DNA of 64,000 nt from NCBI RefSeq assembly GCF_024508335.1, contig NZ_CP101988.1, positions 1,488,001-1,552,000 on the forward strand. The letters run 5' to 3'. Below the pieces are notes generated by a model. That model searched no databases. It saw nothing but the letters and a program-made list of their open reading frames with translations, and was not told where the DNA came from. The DNA comes from Cellulomonas chengniuliangii. Lineage in GTDB: Bacteria; Actinomycetota; Actinomycetes; Actinomycetales; Cellulomonadaceae. Positions 33,629 through 42,713 of the stretch are shown one piece after another; position 1 is the first letter of the stretch; the number at the start of each line of letters is the position of its first letter. A program made the position numbers and the translations under genes.

Positions 33629-35296
33629 GTGAAGACCTTCCTAAGGGTCGCCGCACCGGGCGCAGTGCTGGCGCTGGCACTGACCGGATGCGCCGCCAGC
33701 GACCGTGACGCCGATGCGGCCCAGACGGAGACGGGAGGCGCCCGTGACACGTTCGTCTTCGCGGCCTCCTCCGACCCCGCTTCGCTGGACCCCGCGTTCG
33801 CCAACGACGGCGAGACGTTCCGGGTCGCCCGGCAGATCTTCGAAGGGCTCGTGGGAACCGTGCCGGGAACGGCCGACCCGGCCCCCCTGCTCGCTGAGTC
33901 GTGGGACGTGGCCGACGACGGCCTCGAGTACACGTTCCACCTGAAGGAGGGCGTCTCCTTCCACGACGGCACGGACTTCGACGCGGACGCCGTCTGCTTC
34001 AACTTCGACCGCTGGAACAACTTCACGGGTGTGATGCAGTCGGAGAGCCTGTCGTACTACTGGCAGAAGGTGAACGGCGGCTTCGCGTCGAGCGACGTCC
34101 CCGGCCTCGACGGCACCGGGAAGTACGAGAGCTGTGAGGCCACCGACCCGGCCACGGCCGTGATCCGCCTCGCGAGCCCGCTGCCGGAGCTGGTGTCGGC
34201 GCTGTCGCTGCCCTCCTTCTCGATGCAGTCGCCGACCGCGCTCGAGAAGTACGACGCCGACGGCGTCAGCGGCGGCGAGGAGGCGCCGGTGCTGCCGGAG
34301 TACGCAACGGCGCACCCGACGGGCACCGGCCCGTACGTCTTCGAGAGCTGGAGCCCCGGCGAGCAGGTCGTCCTGGCCTCCAACCCGGACTACTGGGGCG
34401 AGACGGGCCAGATCAAGAAGATCGTCTTCACGGTGATCTCCGACGCGACCGCGCGGCGCCAGGCGCTGCAGGCCGGCGACATCGACGGCTACGACCTGGT
34501 CGGGCCGGCGGACGTGGACGCTCTCGCGAGCGCCGGCTTCCAGATCGTCAACCGCGACCCGTTCAACGTCCTCTACCTGGCGATGAACCAGGCCAACCCC
34601 GAGCTGACGGATGTGCGCGTGCGGCAGGCGATCGCCCACGCGATCGACAAGAAGTCGCTGGTCGCGCAGACGCTGCCCGAGGGCACCGAGGTCGCCACGA
34701 ACTTCGTCCCGCCGGCCGTTGACGGGTGGAACGCGGACGTGCCCACCTACGACTACGACCCGGAGAAGGCCAAGGCCCTGCTCGCGGAGGCGGGGAAGTC
34801 GAACCTGACGATCGACTTCAACTACCCGACCAACGTGTCCCGGCCGTACATGCCGACCCCCGAGCAGGTCTTCACCGCGATCTCGGCCGACCTCGCGGCC
34901 GTCGGCATCACAGTGAACCCGGTGCCCGAGCCGTGGAGCCCGGAGTACCTGGACCGGATGCAGGGCACTCCCGACCACGGCATCCACCTGCTGGGCTGGA
35001 CCGGCGACTACAACGACACCTACAACTTCATCGGCGTGTTCTTCGGCGCTCCGGCGAACGAGTGGGGCTTCGACGACCCGGCGCTCTTCAAGGCCATCGG
35101 CGACGCTCGGTACCAGGCGGACAAGGAGGCCCAGACGGCCGCCTACGCGGCCGCCAACGCGCAGATCATGGAGCTGCTCCCCGGCATCCCGCTCGCGCAC
35201 CCGGTGCCCTCCCTCGCGTTCAAGGCCGACATCCACGGGTACCCGGCGTCGCCGGTCCAGGACGAGGTCTACAACGTGATCACCATCGGCGACTGA
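33629..35296 (+). CDS. dppA: Oligo/dipeptide ABC transporter substrate-binding lipoprotein
   Basis: A 555-residue SBP family 5 protein. The lipobox LTGC places lipidated Cys at residue 21. The core starts DTFVFAASSDPASLDPAFAN, the usual opening, and contains YTFHLKEGVSFHDGTDFDAD and VRQAIAHAIDKKSLV, the family's signature blocks. The large insert typical of cluster C proteins accounts for the length. GTG 33629 is used with GAGGGG upstream; ATG 33627 is out of frame. It heads the five-component transporter (dppA-B-C-DF). Confidence 0.92.
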   Translation: MKTFLRVAAPGAVLALALTGCAASDRDADAAQTETGGARDTFVFAASSDPASLDPAFANDGETFRVARQIFEGLVGTVPGTADPAPLLAESWDVADDGLEYTFHLKEGVSFHDGTDFDADAVCFNFDRWNNFTGVMQSESLSYYWQKVNGGFASSDVPGLDGTGKYESCEATDPATAVIRLASPLPELVSALSLPSFSMQSPTALEKYDADGVSGGEEAPVLPEYATAHPTGTGPYVFESWSPGEQVVLASNPDYWGETGQIKKIVFTVISDATARRQALQAGDIDGYDLVGPADVDALASAGFQIVNRDPFNVLYLAMNQANPELTDVRVRQAIAHAIDKKSLVAQTLPEGTEVATNFVPPAVDGWNADVPTYDYDPEKAKALLAEAGKSNLTIDFNYPTNVSRPYMPTPEQVFTAISADLAAVGITVNPVPEPWSPEYLDRMQGTPDHGIHLLGWTGDYNDTYNFIGVFFGAPANEWGFDDPALFKAIGDARYQADKEAQTAAYAAANAQIMELLPGIPLAHPVPSLAFKADIHGYPASPVQDEVYNVITIGD

Positions 35297-35312
35297 GGAG
35301 CAGCACCCCCCG

Positions 35313-36317
35313 ATGACCCGACTCGTCCTGCGGCGCACGGCGCTGCTCGTCCCGACCCTGCTCGGGTTGTCGATCCTGCTGTTCTTGTGGGTGCGCGCAC
35401 TCCCAGGAGGGCCTGCCACGGCCCTCCTGGGGGAGCGCGCCACACCCGAGGCCGTCGATCGGATCAACGCCCTGTACGGGTTCGACCGCCCGGTGCTGCA
35501 GCAGTACACCGGCTATCTCGGCCAGTTGCTGCAGGGCAACTTCGGGGTCTCCACCAGGACCGGCCGCCCGGTCCTGGACGAGTTCCTCGCGCGATTCCCG
35601 GCGACGATCGAGCTCACGATCCTCGCCCTGGTGATCGCCGTCGGCGTCGGCATCCCGCTCGGCTACCTCGCCGCCCGGCGGCAGGGCAGCCTGGTGGACT
35701 CCGGGACGGTGGTGGTCTCGCTGCTCGGCGTCACCATCCCCGTGTTCTTCCTCGCGTTCCTGCTCAAGTGGCTGTTCGCCGTGCAGCTCGGCTGGTTCCC
35801 CTCGGCGGGCCGCCAGGACCCGACCATGGTCGCCACCCATCCGACCGGGTTCTACGTGCTCGACGGCCTGCTGACCCGCGAGTTCGACGCGAGCTGGGAC
35901 GCGGTCATGCACCTGGTGCTGCCGGCGCTGGCCCTCGGCTCGATCCCGCTCGCGATCATCACGCGGATCACCCGGTCCTCGGTGCTCGAGGTGCAGGGCG
36001 CCGACTACGTCCGCACCGCGCGCGCCAAGGGCTTGGGACGCGTCAGGCTGCGCAACCGCGTCATCCTGCGCAACGCGATGCTGCCGGTCTCCACGACGAT
36101 CGGCCTGCAGGTCGGGCTGCTGCTGTCTGGGGCGGTGCTCACCGAGACGGTGTTCGCCTACCCGGGAATCGGCAGCTTCCTGGCACAGGCGGTCTTCAAC
36201 CTCGACTACGCGGTGCTGCAGGGGTTCATCCTCATCATCGCGATCGTCTACGCGGTGGTGAACCTCGCCGTCGACGTCTCCTACGGCCTGATCGACCCCA
36301 GGATGAGGACCCGATGA
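35313..36317 (+). CDS. dppB: Peptide ABC transporter permease, DppB-like
   Basis: A 334-residue permease with six membrane helices. The EAA-type loop is YVRTARAKGLGRVRLRNRVILRNA, which contacts the ATPase. The N-terminus RRTALLVPTLLGLSILLFLWVRALPGG matches DppB/OppB. It begins 16 bases after dppA, and its stop overlaps the dppC start by four bases. The family pairs with DppC to form the channel for dipeptides, nickel or other ligands. Confidence 0.92.
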   Translation: MTRLVLRRTALLVPTLLGLSILLFLWVRALPGGPATALLGERATPEAVDRINALYGFDRPVLQQYTGYLGQLLQGNFGVSTRTGRPVLDEFLARFPATIELTILALVIAVGVGIPLGYLAARRQGSLVDSGTVVVSLLGVTIPVFFLAFLLKWLFAVQLGWFPSAGRQDPTMVATHPTGFYVLDGLLTREFDASWDAVMHLVLPALALGSIPLAIITRITRSSVLEVQGADYVRTARAKGLGRVRLRNRVILRNAMLPVSTTIGLQVGLLLSGAVLTETVFAYPGIGSFLAQAVFNLDYAVLQGFILIIAIVYAVVNLAVDVSYGLIDPRMRTR

Positions 36318-37246
36318 GCGCGATCGAGACCCCCGAGGCCCTCGCCCCGGCGAGCGGCGCCCCGGCGCCGTCCGACCACGCGGGAGACTCCGCGTGGCGC
36401 GCTGCGGCCCGCAGGCTGCGGCGCAACCCCGGCGCCATCGCGGGCGCCGCGATCGTTCTGGTCTTCCTGGCGGTCGCGACGTTCGCCCCCTGGATCGCAC
36501 CATTCGACGCGGGCGAGCTCCCCGGCCGCAGCCAGGTGCGGCCCACGTTCATCCCCGGGCCGTCGGCCGAGCACCCGCTGGGACTCGACCGGTACGGCGC
36601 GGACCTGTTCTCCCAGCTGGTCTGGGGCGCGCGCGCCTCGCTGCTGATCGGCGTGCTGTCCACCCTCGTCGGACTGCTCGGCGGCATCATGCTCGGGGTG
36701 CTCGCCGGTGGGCTCGGAGGCTGGGTGGACACCGCGACGATGCGGCTGGTCGACCTGATGCTCTCGGTGCCGAGCCTGCTGCTCGCCGTGTCGATCGCCG
36801 CCCTGATCGGCCAGTCCGCGACCGCGGTGATCATCGCCATCGGCGTGGTGCAGGTGCCGATCTTCGCCCGGTTGCTGCGCGGATCGATGCTGGCCCAGCG
36901 CGGCCAGGACTACGTGCTCGCGGCGTCGTCGCTCGGGTTGAGCCGGCGCACCGTGACCATGAGCCACGTGCTGCCCAACAGCATCTCGCCGGTGATCGTC
37001 CAGGCCACCCTCATGCTCGCCACGGCGGTCATCGAGGCGGCTGCGCTGTCGTTCCTGGGGCTCGGGGGCGGGGCGCCGACGGCGGCGGAATGGGGCCGGA
37101 TGCTCACCGCGGCGCAGAACGAGCTCGAGGTGGCGCCCCGCCTGGCGCTGTGGCCGGGGGCGTGCATCGCGGTCACGGCGCTCGGGTTCACGTTGTTCGG
37201 CGAGGCGCTCCGCGAGGCGCTCGACCCACGGACGAGGAAGCGGTGA
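36314..37246 (+). CDS. dppC: Peptide ABC transporter permease, DppC-like
   Basis: A 310-residue permease with six membrane helices. The initial cytoplasmic segment WRAAARRLRRNPGAIAG and the LGLDRYGADLFSQLVWGAR block are typical of DppC. The coupling loop DYVLAASSLGLSRRTVTMSHVLPN contains the EAA-like motif. ATG 36314 is coupled to dppB (ATGA). The last gene of the transporter starts within its stop codon (GTGA). Confidence 0.92.
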   Translation: MSAIETPEALAPASGAPAPSDHAGDSAWRAAARRLRRNPGAIAGAAIVLVFLAVATFAPWIAPFDAGELPGRSQVRPTFIPGPSAEHPLGLDRYGADLFSQLVWGARASLLIGVLSTLVGLLGGIMLGVLAGGLGGWVDTATMRLVDLMLSVPSLLLAVSIAALIGQSATAVIIAIGVVQVPIFARLLRGSMLAQRGQDYVLAASSLGLSRRTVTMSHVLPNSISPVIVQATLMLATAVIEAAALSFLGLGGGAPTAAEWGRMLTAAQNELEVAPRLALWPGACIAVTALGFTLFGEALREALDPRTRKR

Positions 37247-38979
37247 CCGGCATGGGCGTGACCACGCGGACGGAGGCTCAGCCGTTGCTGAGCGTGCGAG
37301 GGCTCGAGGTGGCGTTCACCTCCGACTCGGGGCGGACGGTCGCGGTCACCGGCGTCGACCTAGACGTGCACCCTGGCGAGACCGTCGCGATCGTGGGGGA
37401 GTCCGGATCGGGGAAGTCGACGACCGCGGCCGCCGTGATCGGGCTGCTCGCCTCGAACGGAGCGGTGACCGCCGGCAGCGTCCGGTTCGACGGACAGGAC
37501 CTCACGGCTGCCGGGCCCGGGGCGGTGGCGCGCCTCCGCGGCGTCGAGATCGGCATGGTCCCGCAGGACCCGATGTCCAACCTGAACCCGCTGCAGCGCG
37601 TCGGCACGCAGGTGGTCGAGGCCCTCGAGGCTGGTGGGGTGGCACGGGGCCGCGCCGCCCGGGCGAGGGCCGTGGAGCTGCTCGAGGAGGCTGGACTGCC
37701 GGACGCGGAGGTCCGGGCCCGGCAGTACCCGCACGAGTTCTCGGGCGGCATGCGGCAGCGGGCGTTGATCGCGATCGGCCTCGCCTGCCGCCCGCGCCTG
37801 CTCATCGCGGACGAGCCGACCTCCGCGCTCGACGTCACTGTGCAGCGCACGATCCTCGACCGGCTCACCGGCCTGACGTCCGAGCTCGGGACGGCGGTGC
37901 TGCTCATCACGCACGACCTGGGCCTGGCCGCCGAGCGGGCGGACCGCGTCGTGGTCATGTACCGCGGCCAGATCGTGGAGCAGGGGCCGGCGCACGACCT
38001 GCTGCGGGACCCGCAGCACGAGTACACCCGGCGGCTGCTGGCCGCGGCGCCGTCCCTGGCCGCCCGCCGGATCGAGATCGCCAAGGCCGAGGGCGACGAG
38101 GCGGCGCTGGCCGAGGACCTGCTCGTGGTGGGGGCGCGCGACGAGCCCCAGGCAGCGGCGGAGGCCCCTGACGCCATCGTCGAGGTCTCGCACGTCAGCA
38201 AGGTCTACCGGCTTCGCGGGGCCCGCATGCTGTCCCGATCGGCATCGTTCACCGCGGTGGACGACGTGAGCCTGTCGGTGCCGCGCGGCCGCACCCTCGC
38301 CGTGGTGGGGGAGTCGGGCTCGGGGAAGTCCACGCTCGCGAAGATGATGCTGGCCCTCGTGGAGCCGACGTCGGGCTCGATCACCTTCGACGGCGAGCTC
38401 GTGGGCGGCGCCGACAGGGCTGCCGAGGTCGCGTTCCGGCGGCGCGTGCAGCCCATCTTCCAGGACCCCTACTCGTCGCTCGACCCCCTGTTCACCGTCT
38501 ACCGCACCATCGAGGAGCCGCTGCGCGCGCATGGCGTGGGGGACGGCGCGTCGCGCAGGGCCCGGGTCGAGGAGCTGCTCGACGAGGTGTCCCTGCCCGT
38601 CGACGTGCTGCGCCGGTACCCGGCCGAGCTCTCCGGCGGGCAGCGCCAGCGTGTCGCGATCGCCCGTGCGCTCGCGCTGCACCCCGAGCTGGTGGTGTGC
38701 GACGAGGCGGTGTCGGCGCTCGACGTGATCGTGCAGGCGCAGATCCTGCGGCTGCTCGCCGACCTGCAGCGCAGGCTGGGGCTGAGCTATCTGTTCATCA
38801 GCCACGACCTGGCCGTGGTGCGCCAGATCGCCGACACGGTCTGCGTGATGCAGAACGGCGCCGTGGTCGAGCACGGTCCTGTGGACGCCGTGTTCGACAC
38901 CCCCCAGACCGACTACACGCGCACGCTGCTCGCGGCCATCCCGGGGCGGGGCCTGGAGTTGGCGACCGGTCCGCGGTGA
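37243..38979 (+). CDS. Peptide ABC transporter ATPase, fused DppD-DppF
   Basis: A 578-residue protein with two complete ABC domains. Domain one: Walker A GESGSGKST (near 50), signature FSGGMRQRALIAIGLA and Walker B LLIADEPTSALD, matching DppD. Domain two starts near 320: Walker A GESGSGKST again, signature LSGGQRQRVAIARAL, VVCDEAVSALDV, and the FISHDLAVVR His switch, matching DppF. Walker B in domain two reads CDEAVSALD, with the DEP proline replaced by Ala. An acidic linker of about 40 residues joins the halves. GTG 37243 overlaps dppC by four bases; ATG 37252 is nearly as likely. The usual form is two separate genes. Confidence 0.9.
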   Translation: MTGMGVTTRTEAQPLLSVRGLEVAFTSDSGRTVAVTGVDLDVHPGETVAIVGESGSGKSTTAAAVIGLLASNGAVTAGSVRFDGQDLTAAGPGAVARLRGVEIGMVPQDPMSNLNPLQRVGTQVVEALEAGGVARGRAARARAVELLEEAGLPDAEVRARQYPHEFSGGMRQRALIAIGLACRPRLLIADEPTSALDVTVQRTILDRLTGLTSELGTAVLLITHDLGLAAERADRVVVMYRGQIVEQGPAHDLLRDPQHEYTRRLLAAAPSLAARRIEIAKAEGDEAALAEDLLVVGARDEPQAAAEAPDAIVEVSHVSKVYRLRGARMLSRSASFTAVDDVSLSVPRGRTLAVVGESGSGKSTLAKMMLALVEPTSGSITFDGELVGGADRAAEVAFRRRVQPIFQDPYSSLDPLFTVYRTIEEPLRAHGVGDGASRRARVEELLDEVSLPVDVLRRYPAELSGGQRQRVAIARALALHPELVVCDEAVSALDVIVQAQILRLLADLQRRLGLSYLFISHDLAVVRQIADTVCVMQNGAVVEHGPVDAVFDTPQTDYTRTLLAAIPGRGLELATGPR

Positions 38980-39114
38980 CGCGCGGCGGGGTCCGGGGCG
39001 TCTCGCGTGGGACCCAAGGCCCGGCGGTCCAGGCCGGAGGTGGATACGCTGACCTGGACGGGGGCGCGACGACGCGTGTGATCCTGTCTCCAGGCAACTT
39101 GAAGGAGTGCTCGC

Positions 39115-40140
39115 GTGCGTGTCGGACTGCTCACCGGAGGCGGGGACGTCCCCGGTCTGAACGCGGCCATCCGGGCCGTCGTCAAGCGAGGCGAGGGCGA
39201 GCACGGGCACTCCATCGTCGGCTTCCGCAACGGCTGGCGTGGGGTCGTGGACGGCGACGTGATGCCGCTCACCCGCCAGCACATCCGCAACGTCCTCCCC
39301 GTGGGCGGGACGCTGCTCGGCACGGCCCGGTACCACCCCAAGGCGTCGGACGGCAGCCTTGACGCCGTGATGCAGACCCTCGAGGCCGAGCGCATCGAGG
39401 CCCTGATCTGCATCGGCGGCGACGGCACGCTGCACGCGGCGAGCAAGGTCGCCGAGGCCGGCGTGAAGATCGTCGCGATTCCCAAGACGATCGACAACGA
39501 CGTCTGGGGCACGGACCGCTCGATCGGCTTCGACACGGCGGTGACCATCGCCACCGAGGCCATCGACCGCGTGCACACCACCGCGGAGAGCCACAACCGC
39601 GTCATGATCGTCGAGGTCATGGGGCGGCACGCCGGCTGGATCGCGGTCACGTCGGCGATCGCGGGCGGGGCCGAAGTCGTCCTGACGCCCGAGGAGCCCT
39701 TCGACATCGACAAGGTCATCCGGTTCCTCAAGCACCGCCACCGCGCGCACGCGAGCTTCTCGATCGTGGTCGTCGCCGAGGGCGCCGTGCCCGCCGAGGG
39801 CACGTCCATGTCGTACGAGGCGCCGGTGGGCAAGTTCGGCGAGATCGTCGCCGGCGCCATCGGCGAGCGGGTCAAGGCCGAGATCGAGCAGCGCACCGGG
39901 TTCGACACGCGCGTCACCGTGCTGGGCCACGTGCAGCGCGGTGGCATCCCCACACCGGAGGACCGCATCCTGGGGAGCCGGTTCGGCGTGGCGGCGATCG
40001 ACGCGATCACCCGCGGCGAGTCCGGCGTGATGACGGCCCTGCGCGGGGAGGACGTCGTCCTCACGCCGCTGACCGAGATCGCCGGCAAGGTCAAGCACGT
40101 GCCCGCCTCGCTGATCCAGGTCGCCCAGGCGCTCGCCTGA
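39115..40140 (+). CDS. pfkA: 6-phosphofructokinase, actinobacterial type
   Basis: A 341-residue glycolytic enzyme converting fructose 6-phosphate to the 1,6-bisphosphate. The P-loop GGGDVPGLN starts near residue 8, GGDGT at 101-105 has Gly104, and PKTIDND at 123-129 has Lys124 and catalytic Asp127. In the PFK family, Asp104 marks pyrophosphate users, while Gly104 marks ATP users; Lys124 occurs in both the PPi and the group III ATP enzymes. So ATP is the likely donor (inference). The GTG at 39115 has AAGGAG seven bases upstream. It follows the peptide transporter by 135 bases and precedes rpsA. Confidence 0.93.
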   Translation: MRVGLLTGGGDVPGLNAAIRAVVKRGEGEHGHSIVGFRNGWRGVVDGDVMPLTRQHIRNVLPVGGTLLGTARYHPKASDGSLDAVMQTLEAERIEALICIGGDGTLHAASKVAEAGVKIVAIPKTIDNDVWGTDRSIGFDTAVTIATEAIDRVHTTAESHNRVMIVEVMGRHAGWIAVTSAIAGGAEVVLTPEEPFDIDKVIRFLKHRHRAHASFSIVVVAEGAVPAEGTSMSYEAPVGKFGEIVAGAIGERVKAEIEQRTGFDTRVTVLGHVQRGGIPTPEDRILGSRFGVAAIDAITRGESGVMTALRGEDVVLTPLTEIAGKVKHVPASLIQVAQALA

Positions 40141-40163
40141 CCGGCGGGCCGTCCGCGCTGGCT

Positions 40164-40192
40164 TTGACCCGCCTGCCGGTCAAAGATAAGGT
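40164..40192 (+). promoter_or_regulatory. Candidate sigma-A promoter for rpsA
   Basis: TTGACC at 40164-40169 is followed after 17 bases by TAAGGT at 40187-40192, a TANNNT -10. The pair lies about 130 bases before the rpsA start, so a long leader is implied. Confidence 0.5.
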
Positions 40193-40319
40193 GGAACGCG
40201 GTGTCGCACGTCTGTCTGCTGCTGGTTCGCCGGCGTCGGCGATGTGCACTCACAACACCACACATCCGCCGGGATCCTTGCCCGCACTACTTCCTGTCCG
40301 CATCGGAGTCCATCACTAC

Positions 40320-41813
40320 ATGAGCATTTCCACCGCGAAGCCCGCCACGCCGCAGGTCGCGATCAACGACATCGGCTCGGCCGAGGACTTCCTCGCCGCC
40401 ATCGACGCCACCATCAAGTACTTCAACGATGGTGACATCGTCTCGGGCACCATCGTCAAGGTCGACCGCGACGAGGTGCTGCTTGACATCGGTTACAAGA
40501 CCGAGGGCGTCATCCCCTCCCGCGAGCTGTCCATCAAGCACGACGTGGACCCCGGAGAGGTCGTCCAGGTGGGCGACGAGGTCGAGGCCCTGGTCCTCCA
40601 GAAGGAGGACAAGGAAGGCCGTCTGATCCTGTCCAAGAAGCGTGCGCAGTACGAGCGCGCCTGGGGCACGATCGAGAAGATCAAGGAAGAGGACGGCGTC
40701 GTCACCGGCACCGTCATCGAGGTCGTCAAGGGCGGCCTCATCCTCGACATCGGCTTGCGCGGCTTCCTCCCCGCGTCGCTCGTGGAGATGCGTCGTGTCC
40801 GCGACCTCCAGCCCTACGTGGGCAAGGAGATCGAGGCCAAGATCATCGAGCTCGACAAGAACCGCAACAACGTCGTCCTCTCGCGCCGTGCCTGGCTCGA
40901 GCAGACGCAGTCCGAGGTGCGCTCGACCTTCCTGCAGACGCTGCAGAAGGGCCAGGTCCGCCCCGGTGTCGTCTCCTCGATCGTCAACTTCGGCGCGTTC
41001 GTGGACCTCGGCGGCGTCGACGGGCTCGTCCACGTCTCCGAGCTGTCCTGGAAGCACATCGACCACCCCTCCGAGGTCGTCGAGGTCGGTCAGGAGGTCA
41101 CCGTCGAGGTCCTCGACGTCGACTTCGACCGCGAGCGTGTCTCCCTGTCGCTCAAGGCGACGCAGGAGGACCCGTGGCAGGCCTTCGCCCGGACGCACGC
41201 CATCGGCCAGGTCGTCCCCGGCAAGGTCACGAAGCTCGTCCCGTTCGGCGCGTTCGTGCGCGTCGAGGACGGCATCGAGGGCCTCGTGCACATCTCGGAG
41301 CTGGCCGTGCGCCACGTCGAGATCCCGGAGCAGGTCGTCCAGGTCGGCGACGACGTCTTCGTCAAGGTCATCGACATCGACCTCGAGCGTCGCCGTATCT
41401 CGCTCTCGCTGAAGCAGGCGAACGAGGGCCTCGACCCGACCAGCGACGACTTCGACCCCGCGCTGTACGGCATGGCGGCCGAGTACGACGAGCAGGGCAA
41501 CTACAAGTACCCCGAGGGCTTCGACCCGGCCACGAACGAGTGGCTCGAGGGCTTCGAGGCTCAGCGCGAGGTGTGGGAGGCGCAGTACGCCAAGGCCCAC
41601 GAGCGCTGGGAGGCCCACCGCAAGCAGGTCGCCGAGGCCAGCAAGGCCGACGCCGAGGCCGCGAACAACGAGGGCGTGGTGAGCAGCAGCAGCAGCAGCA
41701 GCTCCTCCTCGTCCGCCTCCTCGTACTCCTCGACCCCCGCGGAGGAGGCCACCGGCACCCTCGCGTCCGACGAGGCCCTCGCCGCGCTGCGCGAGAAGCT
41801 CACGGGCAACTGA
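40320..41813 (+). CDS. rpsA: 30S ribosomal protein S1
   Basis: A 497-residue S1 protein of the actinobacterial type with four S1/OB RNA-binding repeats (roughly residues 34-105, 120-188, 205-277 and 292-364), recognisable by repeated G-x-V/I-x-x-V and GLVH-type blocks such as VDGLVHVSELSWKH. It binds mRNA at the 30S subunit during initiation. After residue 400 the tail is acidic and then a serine-rich stretch of about twelve serines, largely from seven AGC codons in a row, ending in DEALAALREKLTGN. E. coli S1 has six repeats; four is normal here. ATG 40320 begins the family N-terminus. A promoter-like pair lies upstream and a strong terminator downstream. Confidence 0.97.
   Translation: MSISTAKPATPQVAINDIGSAEDFLAAIDATIKYFNDGDIVSGTIVKVDRDEVLLDIGYKTEGVIPSRELSIKHDVDPGEVVQVGDEVEALVLQKEDKEGRLILSKKRAQYERAWGTIEKIKEEDGVVTGTVIEVVKGGLILDIGLRGFLPASLVEMRRVRDLQPYVGKEIEAKIIELDKNRNNVVLSRRAWLEQTQSEVRSTFLQTLQKGQVRPGVVSSIVNFGAFVDLGGVDGLVHVSELSWKHIDHPSEVVEVGQEVTVEVLDVDFDRERVSLSLKATQEDPWQAFARTHAIGQVVPGKVTKLVPFGAFVRVEDGIEGLVHISELAVRHVEIPEQVVQVGDDVFVKVIDIDLERRRISLSLKQANEGLDPTSDDFDPALYGMAAEYDEQGNYKYPEGFDPATNEWLEGFEAQREVWEAQYAKAHERWEAHRKQVAEASKADAEAANNEGVVSSSSSSSSSSSASSYSSTPAEEATGTLASDEALAALREKLTGN
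41682..41702 (+). repeat. AGC trinucleotide repeat in rpsA
   Basis: Seven perfect AGC copies in frame, encoding serines, followed by mixed serine codons (TCC, TCG). A short tandem repeat of this type can change length by slippage in steps that keep the frame. Confidence 0.9.
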
Positions 41814-41848
41814 CGCCGGGCGCCTCGGCGCCATCGTCACGCTCTGAC

Positions 41849-41884
41849 CAGCGGGCCGGTCACCTTCGGGTGGCCGGCCCGCTG
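41849..41884 (+). terminator. Strong rho-independent-type hairpin after rpsA
   Basis: Arms 41849-41864 and 41869-41884 form a 16-base-pair stem (one G-T wobble) closed by a TTCG tetraloop, 36 bases after the rpsA stop. No long T-run follows, but the stem and tetraloop are very stable and well placed. Confidence 0.8.
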
Positions 41885-41993
41885 TGCTGTCCCCGGGGGC
41901 CGAGACCAAGGCCCACTGCCAAGATCCGTCGGTCTTGAGGCGGCTCGGCCCTCGCGCAGCGCCGACTCGGAAGGACTCGGGCAGGATGGGGCA

Positions 41994-42623
41994 ATGCAGC
42001 GCATTGGACTGACCGGTGGGATCGCAGCGGGCAAGTCGGCCGTGTCGGCACGGCTCGAGGAGCTGGGCGCCGTGGTGATCGACCACGACCTGCTCGCCCG
42101 GGAGGCGGTGGCGCCCGGCACAGCGGCGCTCGGCGACATCGTCGACGCGTTCGGGCCGGAGATGCTCGATGCGGAGGGCGCCCTCGACCGCGCGGCGCTG
42201 GGGAGCTTCGTCTTCGCGGACCTCGACGCGCTGGCCAGGTTGAACGGAATCGTCCATCCGGCCATCCGCCGGCTGTCGGTCGAGCGCGAGGCGGCTGCGG
42301 CGACCGCCGACCCCGGCGCCGTGGTGGTGCACGACATCCCCCTGCTAGTCGAGACCGGGCAGGCTGACGCCTTCCACGTGCTGGTGGTGGTGCACGCGCC
42401 GGCCGCGCTGCGCGTGGCCCGGCTCGTCGAGCTGCGCGGCCTGAGCCGGGACGAGGCCCAGGGACGGGTCGCGGCGCAGGTCGACGACGAGGCGCGGCTG
42501 GCCGTCGCCGACGTGGTCCTCGACGGCTCCGGCGCGGTCGAGGACCTGCGCGCCCAGGTCGACGAGCTGTGGCAGCGGCTCGCGGAGGTGCGCGCCGCCG
42601 AGCTGGCGGCGGAGACCCCGTGA
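41994..42623 (+). CDS. coaE: Dephospho-CoA kinase
   Basis: A 209-residue kinase for the last step of coenzyme A synthesis (dephospho-CoA to CoA). The P-loop is GLTGGIAAGKSAVS (residues 5-18), followed by IDHDLLAREAVAPG, and HDIPLLVETG carries the family's lid/CoA-binding residues. Length is typical of the short form without extension. ATG 41994 gives the standard N-terminus. uvrB follows 90 bases downstream on the same strand. Confidence 0.95.
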   Translation: MQRIGLTGGIAAGKSAVSARLEELGAVVIDHDLLAREAVAPGTAALGDIVDAFGPEMLDAEGALDRAALGSFVFADLDALARLNGIVHPAIRRLSVEREAAAATADPGAVVVHDIPLLVETGQADAFHVLVVVHAPAALRVARLVELRGLSRDEAQGRVAAQVDDEARLAVADVVLDGSGAVEDLRAQVDELWQRLAEVRAAELAAETP

Positions 42624-42713
42624 CGGCTGCCGCTCGACGCGCCCGGTCCGGGCGTGGACCCGCCCGTCGGGCCCGGGTCTAGTCGTGTCAGCGGGACGAC
42701 GTACGGTGGTGGC

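Noticed and set aside
41682-41740. The AGC/serine stretch as a sequencing or assembly error.
   Set aside because: The frame continues to a conserved C-terminal segment and the serines are encoded by mixed codons after the repeat, so the tract looks genuine.
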